Source: QHXW01 sp963752965
Lineage (GTDB): Bacteria; Acidobacteriota; Terriglobia; Bryobacterales; Bryobacteraceae
Assembly: GCA_963752965.1 (NCBI GenBank)
Contig: CAVWAJ010000018.1
Coordinates: forward strand, 124,001-188,000
Length of the DNA: 64,000 bases
Direction: 5' to 3'
The translations under genes and the position numbers were made by a program. How positions within the stretch are numbered: position 1 is the first letter of the stretch; each line of letters opens with the position of its first letter. Positions 9,416 through 17,593 of the stretch are shown piece by piece. The notes below the pieces were generated by a model. That model did not search any database, had not been told where the DNA came from, and saw only the letters and a list, made by a program, of their open reading frames with translations.

Positions 9416-10353
9416 TCGCAGCCATCGACATCGGTGGGACCAAGATAGCGGCTGGTCTGGTAGATGAGCAGGGACGCGTCGCGGCACGGACCGAGTCTCC
9501 CACTGACGCGCAGCGCGGATATGCCAACGCCCTCGATCGCATCTGCCAAATGCTGCGCCAATCTTCCGAGCAGGCAGGCGTGGAGATCTCTGGAATCGGA
9601 ATCGGTGCGACCGGGCCGATTGATCCCTTTGTTGGAACCTTCGGCGACGTCAACTTCCTTCCCGGCTGGGAGGGCGATAATATCGTCCGCGATCTCGAGA
9701 AGGAATTCCGGGTTGCCGTCGCGATGGAGAACGATGCCGATGCTGCCGCATTGGGCGAGGCTGGCTGGGGGGCGGGGAAAGACAAGAGCCGCTTGATTTA
9801 TGTAACCGTCGGGACTGGCATTGGCGTCGCGCTTGTGATTGACGGACAACTCTACCGCGGCGTCGGCGAAGCCCACCCGGAGATGGGTCATCACGTCATC
9901 GATCCTTCCGGTCCCCAGTGTTTATGCGGCTTCCGCGGTTGCTGGGAATCGCTGGCGGCCGGTCCGGCGATGGTGGAGTGGCTCGCCAGCCAGGCGCCAC
10001 AAGACTACCCGCATCAGACTGAGCTCGACGCCAAGCGAGTCTGCGAGTTGGCGCTCAGCGGGGACAGATTGGCCGTCCTGGCTGTCGAACGTGAGACGCG
10101 TTACCTAGGCATGGGGATGGCCAATCTGGTCACCATGTTTGCCCCGGATGTGATTGTTTTGGGTGGTAGCGTCATGAAAAGTGCCGACCTGTTTCTGCAC
10201 GGCGTCCGCGAGATCATCCGCACATGCTGCCGCTACGTTCCCTTCGAGAAGACCGAGATCACTCTGGCTTCTCTCGGTGACGATGCCAACTTCGTCGGCG
10301 CTGCCCGAGTCTGGTACCACCGTTTTGCTCAAGGAGGCAAGCGTGCTTCCTGA
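9412..10353 (+). CDS. ROK-family sugar kinase
   Basis: Cytoplasmic kinase/regulator of the ROK family that would phosphorylate the hexose released by the preceding glycosidase, probably glucose or a related sugar. The N-terminal phosphate loop DIGGTKIAAGLVD (residues about 5-17) and GIGATGPID, NDADAAALGE and VTVGTGIGVALV motifs are present, as is the zinc-binding CLCGFRGCWES motif near residue 165. No N-terminal winged helix exists, so it is a kinase rather than an NagC-type repressor. The ATG at 9412 overlaps the stop of the glycosidase (ATGA); an ATG at 9403 is in frame but less likely. The MFS sugar porter follows after 75 bases. Confidence 0.9.
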   Translation: MIAAIDIGGTKIAAGLVDEQGRVAARTESPTDAQRGYANALDRICQMLRQSSEQAGVEISGIGIGATGPIDPFVGTFGDVNFLPGWEGDNIVRDLEKEFRVAVAMENDADAAALGEAGWGAGKDKSRLIYVTVGTGIGVALVIDGQLYRGVGEAHPEMGHHVIDPSGPQCLCGFRGCWESLAAGPAMVEWLASQAPQDYPHQTELDAKRVCELALSGDRLAVLAVERETRYLGMGMANLVTMFAPDVIVLGGSVMKSADLFLHGVREIIRTCCRYVPFEKTEITLASLGDDANFVGAARVWYHRFAQGGKRAS

Positions 10354-10428
10354 TCTATCCATTGTTGAACGCAAGTTTCTGCAGTTCACTACCACGGAAT
10401 AAAGAGAGGCGAGACAAAGGACACTTTC

Positions 10429-11712
10429 ATGGCACGAAACCGCTACTTGGTCGGCTTGGTGTTTCTGGTCTTCTTTGTGATGTCGCTGCTGACGAACATC
10501 CTGGGGCCGATTGTGCCCGATATCATCAGCAGCTTTCAGGTCAGCCTCGCCGCGGCTGCGTTCCTTCCATTCTGCTTCTTCATCGCGTATGGGGTGCTGT
10601 CTATTCCAGCCGGTTTTCTGGTGGAACGCTTCTCCGAAAAGCCAGTCATGATCGCCGCTTTTCTGGCGGGGGCCGTCGGTTCGCTCAGCTTCGCATTGTT
10701 TCCAGAGTACAGAGTGGCCGTCGTCTCTTTGTTCGTGATGGGTGCTGGAATGGCCACGCTGCAGGTGGCCATCAACCCACTGCTGCGGGTCGCTGGCGGA
10801 GAAGAACACTTTGCCTTTAACTCGGCCTTCGCCCAACTCATCTTCGGCTCGGCATCGTTCCTCAGCCCACGCTTGTATTCGTATCTGGTGCTCAATTTAG
10901 GGAGCACATCGCCCCAAAAAAACATCTGGTTGCGCATACTGGCAAGACTCACACCAGCCGCGCTGCCCTGGGCTTCGATCTACTGGATTTTTGCTGTTTG
11001 CGCAATCGCGATGGTTGCGGTTCTGTTCTTCAGCCGCTTTCCACATGTTGAGCGCACCTCCGACGAACAGGCCGGTTCGTGGCAGATGTACGGAAAACTG
11101 TTCCGCAAACCGATGGTGTGGGCCTTTTTCCTTTGCGTGTTCGCCTACGTCGGATCGGAGCAGGGGACGGCTGATTGGATTTCCAAATTTCTCGAGCAGT
11201 ACCACGGCTACGATCCCCACACCGCGGGCGCAGCGGCCGTTTCGTGGTTTTGGCTATTACTCACTGCCGGCTGTTTCATCGGGATGGGATTGCTGAAACT
11301 CTTCGACAGTCGCCAAGTGCTCATCGGCACTTGTTTGGGCGCTCTGCTGTGTCTCACCGCGGCGCTGTTCGGCCCCGCAAAGGTCTCGGTGATCGCCTTT
11401 CCTGCCATCGGGCTATTCGCTTCCGTGATGTGGCCAATCCTGGTTTCCTTGGCTCTGAATTCCGTTTCGGAATACCACGGCTCCTTCGCAGGAATTCTGA
11501 GCACCGGAATTATGGGCGGTGCGGTTGTACCTGTCATCATTGGCCGCCTCGGTGATCACTTCGGGCTGCGAGCCGGCGTATCGTTTCTCTACATGACGTT
11601 CGGATGCGTACTTTCTGTGGGCTTCTGGGCACGGCCGATCATCACTAACGCCACCATTTTGAACCGGGAAGGAGCAGCCGAGCCGGTCTCTGGCCCGGCG
11701 GCTGGGATCTGA
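10429..11712 (+). CDS. MFS sugar transporter (FHS/FucP-like)
   Basis: Inner-membrane proton symporter with 12 predicted transmembrane helices, of the fucose-galactose-glucose group. Typical features are the first helix VGLVFLVFFVMSLLTNILGP, the loop motif ERFSEKPVM between helices 2 and 3, and GAGMATLQVAINPLLR in helix 4, the FHS signature region. At 427 residues it has the standard length. It follows the ROK kinase and is directly followed (no gap) by a secreted glycosidase-like gene, giving an extracellular-hydrolysis / import / phosphorylation set. Uptake of the monosaccharide produced by the flanking hydrolases is inferred. Confidence 0.88.
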   Translation: MARNRYLVGLVFLVFFVMSLLTNILGPIVPDIISSFQVSLAAAAFLPFCFFIAYGVLSIPAGFLVERFSEKPVMIAAFLAGAVGSLSFALFPEYRVAVVSLFVMGAGMATLQVAINPLLRVAGGEEHFAFNSAFAQLIFGSASFLSPRLYSYLVLNLGSTSPQKNIWLRILARLTPAALPWASIYWIFAVCAIAMVAVLFFSRFPHVERTSDEQAGSWQMYGKLFRKPMVWAFFLCVFAYVGSEQGTADWISKFLEQYHGYDPHTAGAAAVSWFWLLLTAGCFIGMGLLKLFDSRQVLIGTCLGALLCLTAALFGPAKVSVIAFPAIGLFASVMWPILVSLALNSVSEYHGSFAGILSTGIMGGAVVPVIIGRLGDHFGLRAGVSFLYMTFGCVLSVGFWARPIITNATILNREGAAEPVSGPAAGI

Positions 11713-12756
11713 ATGAGGTCTGAGACAGACATGTTGACGCCGGACCGCGCTCGCCGATGCGGAGGAAGTTTGATTCAGTGGAAAAGTCTGTGTCAGCGAG
11801 TGCGGGCTGCCATTCAGTTCTGCTTGCTTGGTCTGTTGCCGATGGGTGTCGTCTTGGCCGCACAGGGCGACGTACCTGCGCCCATTCACGGTGTGACCGC
11901 CGACAACACTCGGGGTGACGTCCGCAACAGCACATACCTTCCGAAGCTCCTTACATCGCTCAAGCATCTCTCGGTTACGCCGACCACGAGGATCGTCTAC
12001 ACCCCCGGAGACAAGACCGGCTACTTTTCTGCGAAGTCGTACTTGGATGCCACAACGCAGATTCGAAGCGTGGGATATGTCCTCGGCCAGCCGGTGGATT
12101 CCTTCTACATGAGGTGCTTCACGCCCGCCGAACATCTCGACCGCTTTAAGGATTACGTGGACACGTTGGGCAATGTTGTCGACATATGGGAAGTAGGGAA
12201 CGAGATCAACGGGGAATGGCTCTTCGGAAAGACACAGAAGTGTCTGCCGAAAGCCACGGTGAGCTCCACATCTCAGGCTGACGTCGTGACCAAGATGACC
12301 CAAGCCTACGACTATGTGAAGTCACAGGGAAGGACTGCGGCGCTCACCCTGTACTACAACACCCCGTGCCGAAAGCCGGCCGCCAACGAGATGTTCACCT
12401 GGGTGAACGCCTACGTTCCTGATCGCATGAAGACCGGGCTGGACTACGTGCTCGTGAGCTACTATGAAGTGGATTGCCGTGGATACAAGCCCGACTGGCA
12501 GAGCGTGTTCAGCCAACTGGAGGCGATTTTCCCGAATTCCCGTCTGGGCATCTCAGAATTCGGGTGGTCGAATTCGAAACCGTCCGACAAAGTCGTAAGA
12601 GGTCTAATTGCCCGCCACTATGCCATTCATCCCAGCGTCCCGAACTGGGTAGGAGGAGGTTTCTATTGGGAGTTTGGCATCGACATGGTTCCTTATGATC
12701 CCGCTTCGGGTTCTTTGTGGAGTGTCATCAATACTGCAATGACGAAACAAAAGTGA
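11713..12756 (+). CDS. Secreted glycoside hydrolase-like protein (clan GH-A)
   Basis: 347-residue protein beginning right after the transporter stop. A basic N-terminus and hydrophobic stretch (FCLLGLLPMGVVLAAQG, about 36-52) act as signal peptide. The mature part resembles GH39/GH53-like barrels: the putative acid/base in DIWEVGNEINGEW (E164), and the putative nucleophile in LGISEFGWS (E282) at the end of a later strand. DYVLVSYYEVDC and GGFYWEFGIDM are also consistent with this fold. The start could be ATG 11713 or 11731. It is the last intact gene of the sugar cluster before a run of gene remnants and an IS element. The enzymatic specificity is not determinable from sequence alone. Confidence 0.72.
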   Translation: MRSETDMLTPDRARRCGGSLIQWKSLCQRVRAAIQFCLLGLLPMGVVLAAQGDVPAPIHGVTADNTRGDVRNSTYLPKLLTSLKHLSVTPTTRIVYTPGDKTGYFSAKSYLDATTQIRSVGYVLGQPVDSFYMRCFTPAEHLDRFKDYVDTLGNVVDIWEVGNEINGEWLFGKTQKCLPKATVSSTSQADVVTKMTQAYDYVKSQGRTAALTLYYNTPCRKPAANEMFTWVNAYVPDRMKTGLDYVLVSYYEVDCRGYKPDWQSVFSQLEAIFPNSRLGISEFGWSNSKPSDKVVRGLIARHYAIHPSVPNWVGGGFYWEFGIDMVPYDPASGSLWSVINTAMTKQK

Positions 12757-12762
12757 AGAAAC

Positions 12763-12893
12763 ATGGGCGGAACTCACTTCGCGGACGTGGGCGAATCGGC
12801 GCACGCGAGCTTTGGTGTGCCCAGCCGCATCGAGGTATGTCTTACGGCGATCTGAACAGCGATGGCCGCATCGATGTCGGGATGGCCCCGGAT
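12763..12893 (+). pseudogene. ASPIC/UnbV (FG-GAP type) remnant
   Basis: Two short pieces in different frames match the calcium-binding repeat region of ASPIC/UnbV family secreted proteins, abundant in Acidobacteria. The first is MGGTHFADVGESAHASFGV (frame at 12763). After a frame change comes RGMSYGDLNSDGRIDVGM, where DLNSDGRID is the Ca-binding loop. The normal protein is over 500 residues, so only about 45 remain. It abuts an endonuclease-like fragment. Confidence 0.5.
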
Positions 12894-12924
12894 CATCCCT
12901 TGGACTGGTTGCATCCCCGCCGTG

Positions 12925-13162
12925 GGATGCAGCGAGACCCAAGTTCGCGAGTTCCTTGTTGCTCCCCTGCTCATCGCGCTGGGGTATCGTGAACCGCAGA
13001 TTGAAACTGAATTCAATATTCAGTCACAGTTTGGTGGCTTGCGCCGTCCGCTGCGTGCGGACTATGTCGTTTCGGTGGCCCCTGAATATGCCTTACCGCC
13101 GAACAGGCTCGTCGTTGAAGTAAAGCGCCCGAGCGTTTCTATTACCTCAGCACTGAACCAGC
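12925..13162 (+). pseudogene. Type I restriction HsdR N-terminal-like fragment
   Basis: About 78 residues resemble the N-terminal nuclease domain found in type I restriction R subunits and related predicted restriction endonucleases: SETQVREFLVAPLLIALGY, then RADYVVSVAPEY and RLVVEVKRPSVSI. The D...EVK arrangement is the PD-(D/E)XK catalytic motif. The reading then breaks down at about 13162 and joins the tail of an unrelated TonB receptor gene. No start codon or downstream helicase region is seen, so this is a fragment of what was once a restriction or defence gene. Confidence 0.5.
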
Positions 13163-13171
13163 GCCACGAAC

Positions 13172-13255
13172 GTTGGATCACACGCCTTCGGCGAGATCAC
13201 CAGCCAGGCCAACGTCCCGCGCCAGGTGCAGTTGGCCGGGAAGTTTTACTTCTGA
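13172..13255 (+). pseudogene. Last strand of a TonB-dependent receptor gene
   Basis: Read in the frame ending at TGA 13253-13255, the sequence gives AFGEITSQANVPRQVQLAGK followed by FYF and stop. This is the characteristic C-terminal beta-strand of Oar-like TonB receptors, with the terminal aromatic residue needed for outer-membrane insertion. Only about 25 codons remain, joined to the restriction-like fragment upstream. It lies 68 bases before the left end of the IS4-type element. Confidence 0.5.
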
Positions 13256-13322
13256 AGCCGGCTGCGATAAGCTGAGCCTCTGCTGGGACGAGACGTACCT
13301 CGTCCCCACTACGTGCTTGGTA

Positions 13323-14762
13323 GGGCTGGGCATATCCCAGGCTTGTCCAAATTAGGTTTTCCAAAAGAAGACAGCGGAAGCTCTGGTAAGTTGAGGTTGG
13401 GTTCGTGGCAGAAACCAATCTCAACGAAACGGAGACTTCCGCCTTGATTCGAGTATGCAGCATTTTCTCGCAGTTGTTGCAGTTGTTCCCACGGATGGAG
13501 TTTGAGAGTGCTGTGCAGGAGACCAAAGCCGAGCGGCACGCGCGCGGTTTCACCTGCTGGGGGCAGTTCGTGGCCATGCTGTTTTGCCAGATGGGGCAGG
13601 CGCGCACGTTGCGCGAAATCTGTGGCGGTTTGGCTGCCAGCGAAGGGAAATTGAAACATCTGGGCGTTTCCCAGGCTCCCAACAAATCCACGCTGGCCTA
13701 TGCCAACGCGCACCGGCCCTGGCAGTTGTACCAAAAGGTGTTCGAGAAACTGTTCAGCCGCTGTCAGCAGGCGGCTGGTCCGCAACGGCGCTTCCGGTTC
13801 CGCAATCCCCTGATGACCATCGACGGCACGCTCATTGAATTGTGCTCCAGCATGTATGACTGGGCCAAGTGGCAAGGCGCCAAGGGCGCCGCCAAACTGC
13901 ATCTGGTGCTAGATCATGACGGATATCTGCCGCGCTTCGCCGTGATCACCGAAGGCAAGGCTTCGGAAGTGAAGGTGGCGCGTGCCTTCCATTTCGAGCC
14001 GGGCACGATTGTGGTTTTCGACCGTGGGTATGTAGACTACCGGTGGTATCAGCAACTGACCGATGGGGGCGTCTTCTTCGTCACGCGCCTGCGCCACGAT
14101 GCGCATTACCAAGTGATCGAATCGCGGCGGCTCCCCAACCACCGGAATATTCTCAAAGATGAGGTGATCGAACTGGGTAGCCATTGGTACAAGCAGAAGG
14201 CGCGCTACCGGCGCATCGAAGTGTGGGTGGAAGAGCGGCAGGAATCCATGGTCCTGGTGACCAACCACCTGGGCTTCGGATCCACCACCATCGCCCAGAT
14301 CTACCACGAGCGCTGGCAGATCGAGGTGTTTTTCCGGTATCTGAAGCAGAACCTGCGCATCCGGACCTTTGTCGGCACCAGCGCCAATGCCTTGCATATT
14401 CAAATCTGGACGGCCTTGATTGCCATGCTGCTGCTCAAGTATCTGCAGTTGCGGTCGAGTTTCGGATGGTCCTTGTCCAATCTCACGGCATTGCTCCGCC
14501 AGCAGCTGTTTGTCTATCGCGACTTGTACTGCTGGCTCGATCATCCTTTTCAGGCGCCGCCTGCCTTGGCAGGCGTGCACGACGGGCAACTTGTGCTGGA
14601 GTTCTGAGCGGCGCTATTAGGACAGCAAAAATGAGAACCAGCGATCGGAACACGGCAACCAGCTTCCGCAAAGCGCTGATTAGGACCCCCATCGGCCCTG
14701 TTTCCAATGGCCATCGAGACCCATTCCGGCTAATTTGGACAGCTCTGGGGCATATCCGGCCC
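13323..14762 (+). mobile_element. IS4-family insertion sequence
   Basis: An insertion sequence of about 1.44 kb with one transposase gene. Its imperfect 33-bp terminal inverted repeats were read directly: the left end at 13323-13355 finishes with TGTCCAAATTAG and the right end at 14730-14762 begins with CTAATTTGGACA; 25 of 33 positions match. The target duplication is not obvious. The right end stops only 25 bases before the start codon of the Gfo/Idh gene, so the element has separated that operon from its original upstream region. Confidence 0.8.
13405..14607 (+). CDS. IS4-family transposase
   Basis: DDE transposase of 400 residues that would catalyse excision and insertion of the flanking element. 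An N-terminal DUF4372-like region (CWGQFVAMLFCQMGQARTLR) is followed by the RNase H-like core: first aspartate in LMTIDGTLIE (D140), second in VVFDRGYVD (D206), and the glutamate within the IS4 signature YHERWQIEVFFRYLKQ (E307), matching Y-(2)-R-(3)-E-(6)-K. All catalytic residues are present and the frame is intact, so it may be active. The start ATG/GTG region sits 50 bases inside the left inverted repeat. Confidence 0.92.
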   Translation: MAETNLNETETSALIRVCSIFSQLLQLFPRMEFESAVQETKAERHARGFTCWGQFVAMLFCQMGQARTLREICGGLAASEGKLKHLGVSQAPNKSTLAYANAHRPWQLYQKVFEKLFSRCQQAAGPQRRFRFRNPLMTIDGTLIELCSSMYDWAKWQGAKGAAKLHLVLDHDGYLPRFAVITEGKASEVKVARAFHFEPGTIVVFDRGYVDYRWYQQLTDGGVFFVTRLRHDAHYQVIESRRLPNHRNILKDEVIELGSHWYKQKARYRRIEVWVEERQESMVLVTNHLGFGSTTIAQIYHERWQIEVFFRYLKQNLRIRTFVGTSANALHIQIWTALIAMLLLKYLQLRSSFGWSLSNLTALLRQQLFVYRDLYCWLDHPFQAPPALAGVHDGQLVLEF

Positions 14763-14787
14763 TCCTCTTCGACGAAAGGAGTCACCC

Positions 14788-16335
14788 ATGAATCCCAAGG
14801 AAAACCTGAACCGCCGCGAGTTCCTGGCGCCGGCAGCGACCGGCTTGGCTCTGACGATTGTTCCGCGCCACGTGCTGGGTGGTCCGGGGCACGTTGCTCC
14901 CAGCGACAAGATCACTTTAGCCTACATCGGCTGTGGCACCCAGGGAACGCGTGAGATGCTGCGCCTGATCGCCGCGCCCGAGGTGCGGATCACGGCTGTC
15001 TGCGATCCAGTCAAGGACGGCACCAACTACGTCGATTGGAACCCCACAGGCATCCGCGACAGCGTCCGAAGGACTTTGGAGGATCCGAATTGGGGCACCG
15101 GGGTCACGGGCGTCCGCGCGGGGCGCGACATGGCCAAGGAGATCATCGAAACCTACTACGGGAAGAAGCGGGAGTCGGAGAAGTTAAAGGGCGTCGCATC
15201 TTATGCGGACTTTCGCGAGCTGCTCGAAAAAGAAAAAGATCTCGACTCCGTCAAGATCATGACTCCCGACCATCTGCACGCCACGATTTCCATCGCTGCC
15301 ATGAAGAAGGGCAAGCACGTGCTGATGCACAAGCCGCTTGCCAACCGCGTGGCCGAGGTCCGCATGGTAGTGGAGACGGCTCGCAAGACCGGAGTCGCTA
15401 CTCACCTGCTGGCCTGGCATGCCCCGCTCGCTCAAGTTCGGCAGATGATTCTGGATGGCGCGATCGGTAATTTGAGAGAAGTCCATAACTGGACCGACCG
15501 GCCATTCTGGCCGCAGCAACTCGCACTGCCCACGGACCGGCCGCCCATTCCGCCGAACTTCGACTGGGACCTGTGGTTGGGACCCGAGCAGGACCGCCCC
15601 TATCACCCGAGTTACACGCATGCCGTGTTTCGCGGCTGGTACGATTTCGGCGGCGGCAGCATTGCCGACATGGGCAACTACAGCCTGTGGCCGATCTTCA
15701 TGGCTCTGGAACTACCCATCCCGTACAGCGCGGAAGCACAATCCAGCTCCAGTTGCGAGATTAACGATCAGGTCAGTACGGTGAAGATGAATGATTTCGC
15801 CTTCCCCTACGCTAATCGCGTATGCTTCAAGTTTGCAGCTCACGGCCAGTGGCCGGCGTTGAAGCTGTATTGGTACGACGGCGGCATGCGCCCGTTCACA
15901 CCCGATGAGTTGGCTGAGGATGGCAAGTCCATCCCCGCCACAGGCACTTTGTTCGTCGGCGATAAGGGAATCATCCTGAACAACGATCTGGTGCCGGCGA
16001 AGAAGATGGATGAGTACCGCGCTGCCAAGGGTCTGCCCAAGCCCGAAGAAGGCCGCCGAGGCGGTGGTGGCGGAGCAGCCGCTAACGCCGAGTGGATTGC
16101 TGCGTTCAAAGGCGGGCCGGCTTCCATGGGTAACTTCCTCAATGCGGCCAATTGCTCAGAGGCCATCGCGCTCGCCGGAGCAGCTATCCGATACGGCCGG
16201 AAAATATTCAACGAAAGCCGCTGCGCGCCGGCCTTTCTGTGGGATCAGGAGAACATGAAGTTCACCAACATTCCCGAAGCCAACGAGTACTTGACTCGCA
16301 ACTATCGCGACGGCTGGAAGCTGACCAGCGCTTGA
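14788..16335 (+). CDS. Tat-exported Gfo/Idh/MocA-family oxidoreductase
   Basis: NAD(P)-dependent sugar or inositol dehydrogenase-like protein of 515 residues. It begins with a Tat signal (LNRREFLAPAATGLALTIVP), after which the Rossmann fold starts with LAYIGCGTQGTREMLRL. Further family motifs are MTPDHLHATISIAAMKKGKHVLMHKPLANR (EKP replaced by HKP) and the C-terminal beta-sheet domain with GWYDFGGGSIADMGNY. The start has an AAAGGAG Shine-Dalgarno. It lies immediately downstream of an IS4-type element and 13 bases before a second Tat-exported gene, forming a two-gene operon. Bryobacterales genomes carry many such exported paralogues. Substrate unknown; the H in place of the usual E of EKP is worth noting. 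Confidence 0.88.
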   Translation: MNPKENLNRREFLAPAATGLALTIVPRHVLGGPGHVAPSDKITLAYIGCGTQGTREMLRLIAAPEVRITAVCDPVKDGTNYVDWNPTGIRDSVRRTLEDPNWGTGVTGVRAGRDMAKEIIETYYGKKRESEKLKGVASYADFRELLEKEKDLDSVKIMTPDHLHATISIAAMKKGKHVLMHKPLANRVAEVRMVVETARKTGVATHLLAWHAPLAQVRQMILDGAIGNLREVHNWTDRPFWPQQLALPTDRPPIPPNFDWDLWLGPEQDRPYHPSYTHAVFRGWYDFGGGSIADMGNYSLWPIFMALELPIPYSAEAQSSSSCEINDQVSTVKMNDFAFPYANRVCFKFAAHGQWPALKLYWYDGGMRPFTPDELAEDGKSIPATGTLFVGDKGIILNNDLVPAKKMDEYRAAKGLPKPEEGRRGGGGGAAANAEWIAAFKGGPASMGNFLNAANCSEAIALAGAAIRYGRKIFNESRCAPAFLWDQENMKFTNIPEANEYLTRNYRDGWKLTSA

Positions 16336-16348
16336 CCAGGAGAAACAC

Positions 16349-17224
16349 TTGCCATCACTAACAAGACGACAATTCGTAAACGCTGCCGGTGTCGGGATCG
16401 TAGGATCTGGCGCACGGAAGCTAAGAGCGAATCCCCTCGGCCTGCCGATCGGGAGCCAGACATATCCGCATCGCCAAAGAATCAAGAATGGTGATTTCGC
16501 CGGGCTGTGCGCCGACATGACGGCGCTCGGCATCGGCAGTATCGAGCTCTGTTCGCCTGGTTACGAGGAGTTCGCCAGCCTGGCCGACGGCAAGCGAACC
16601 AGAAAGATCATTCAGGATCACGGCCTGCAGTGTCCCAGCGCTCATTTCGACCTCGAAGAGCTTCGCAACAAACAGGTGCAGTCCATCGCCTGGGCCCTCG
16701 AAGTCGGCATGACGCAGATGGGCACAGCGAGCCTGGACGGGAAAGTGGAAAACGGCGTCACCACTATGGACACCGTGAAGCGATTGGCGGAGGAGTACAA
16801 CAAGATCGGCGAGAACGCGGCCAAGGCCGGCATTCAGCAGTTCCTGCACGATGAGCGATTCGAAATGTCCAAGGTCGACGGGCGCCGGACCTACGAAGTA
16901 TTGCTGGAACTGCTCGATCCCAAGTACGTGAAGATGCAGTTCCAGATGTCCGCTACGCGCTCCGTGGGTGACCCGGTCACGTACTTCACCAAATATCCCG
17001 GCCGCTTCATCTCCATGCATCTCCAGGGCGTTGACCTGAATGCTCCGGAGCCTGGCCGCGGCCAACGCGGCGGCCCACAACTGGCCGTCGGTAAGGACAG
17101 TCTCGACTGGGCCAAGATCTTCGCGGCAGCCAAGACCGGCGGCGTGAAGAACTACTTTGTCGAGCAGAACTGGGATCTGACAGTCCAAAGTGTCGCTTAT
17201 TTGAAGACCTTGAACGTCTCCTGA
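16349..17224 (+). CDS. Tat-exported sugar phosphate isomerase/epimerase-like TIM barrel
   Basis: 291-residue member of the xylose isomerase-like (AP endonuclease 2 superfamily) barrel proteins. The start is a TTG at 16349, chosen because a CAGGAGAA Shine-Dalgarno precedes it and the frame then opens with a Tat signal (TRRQFVNAAGVGIVGSGARK). Barrel elements include IGSQTYPHRQ, IGSIELCSPGYEEF, MQFQMSATRSVGDP and FISMHLQGVDLN. It follows the Gfo/Idh gene by 13 bases and the two are clearly one transcription unit; such pairs are thought to act together on exported sugar or inositol derivatives. The metal ligands cannot be fixed with certainty. Confidence 0.82.
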   Translation: MPSLTRRQFVNAAGVGIVGSGARKLRANPLGLPIGSQTYPHRQRIKNGDFAGLCADMTALGIGSIELCSPGYEEFASLADGKRTRKIIQDHGLQCPSAHFDLEELRNKQVQSIAWALEVGMTQMGTASLDGKVENGVTTMDTVKRLAEEYNKIGENAAKAGIQQFLHDERFEMSKVDGRRTYEVLLELLDPKYVKMQFQMSATRSVGDPVTYFTKYPGRFISMHLQGVDLNAPEPGRGQRGGPQLAVGKDSLDWAKIFAAAKTGGVKNYFVEQNWDLTVQSVAYLKTLNVS

Positions 17225-17593
17225 AACTTGCCACGTTGAAACAGGTTTTCCGAACTGTTCCAAGTTTCCAGGATCGCTTCGGCCGACTTGGACGGAGGAG
17301 CCGGGGAGCAACAATGAATCGTGGAAGGGTGTCACTCAGTTGAGCAACCTGATCCGTACATTGTGACGGGCCAGAAGTCCGGTTCGCGGACATCATCTTC
17401 TTCGGTGCCGGAACGATATTTGGCCGCTCACTATGCTTCCATGGCTCGGTTGGGGAGGAGAGTCAACCCACCGTCCGCGAATCGCCCGAAGCCTACCTGG
17501 CAGCCCTCGGACCGCAGATAGCTTCCGTTAATGACGCATAACGCTCCGTCACAACGAGAAAGCTCCAAGAAGAGATGCCAAGCGCTCGCTACA
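17225..17593. other. Non-coding stretch after the isomerase gene
   Basis: 369 bases between the isomerase stop and the convergent histidine kinase stop. No frame shows a recognisable protein; the short open frames have shadow-like composition. I see no clear hairpin with a T-run. Confidence 0.4.
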
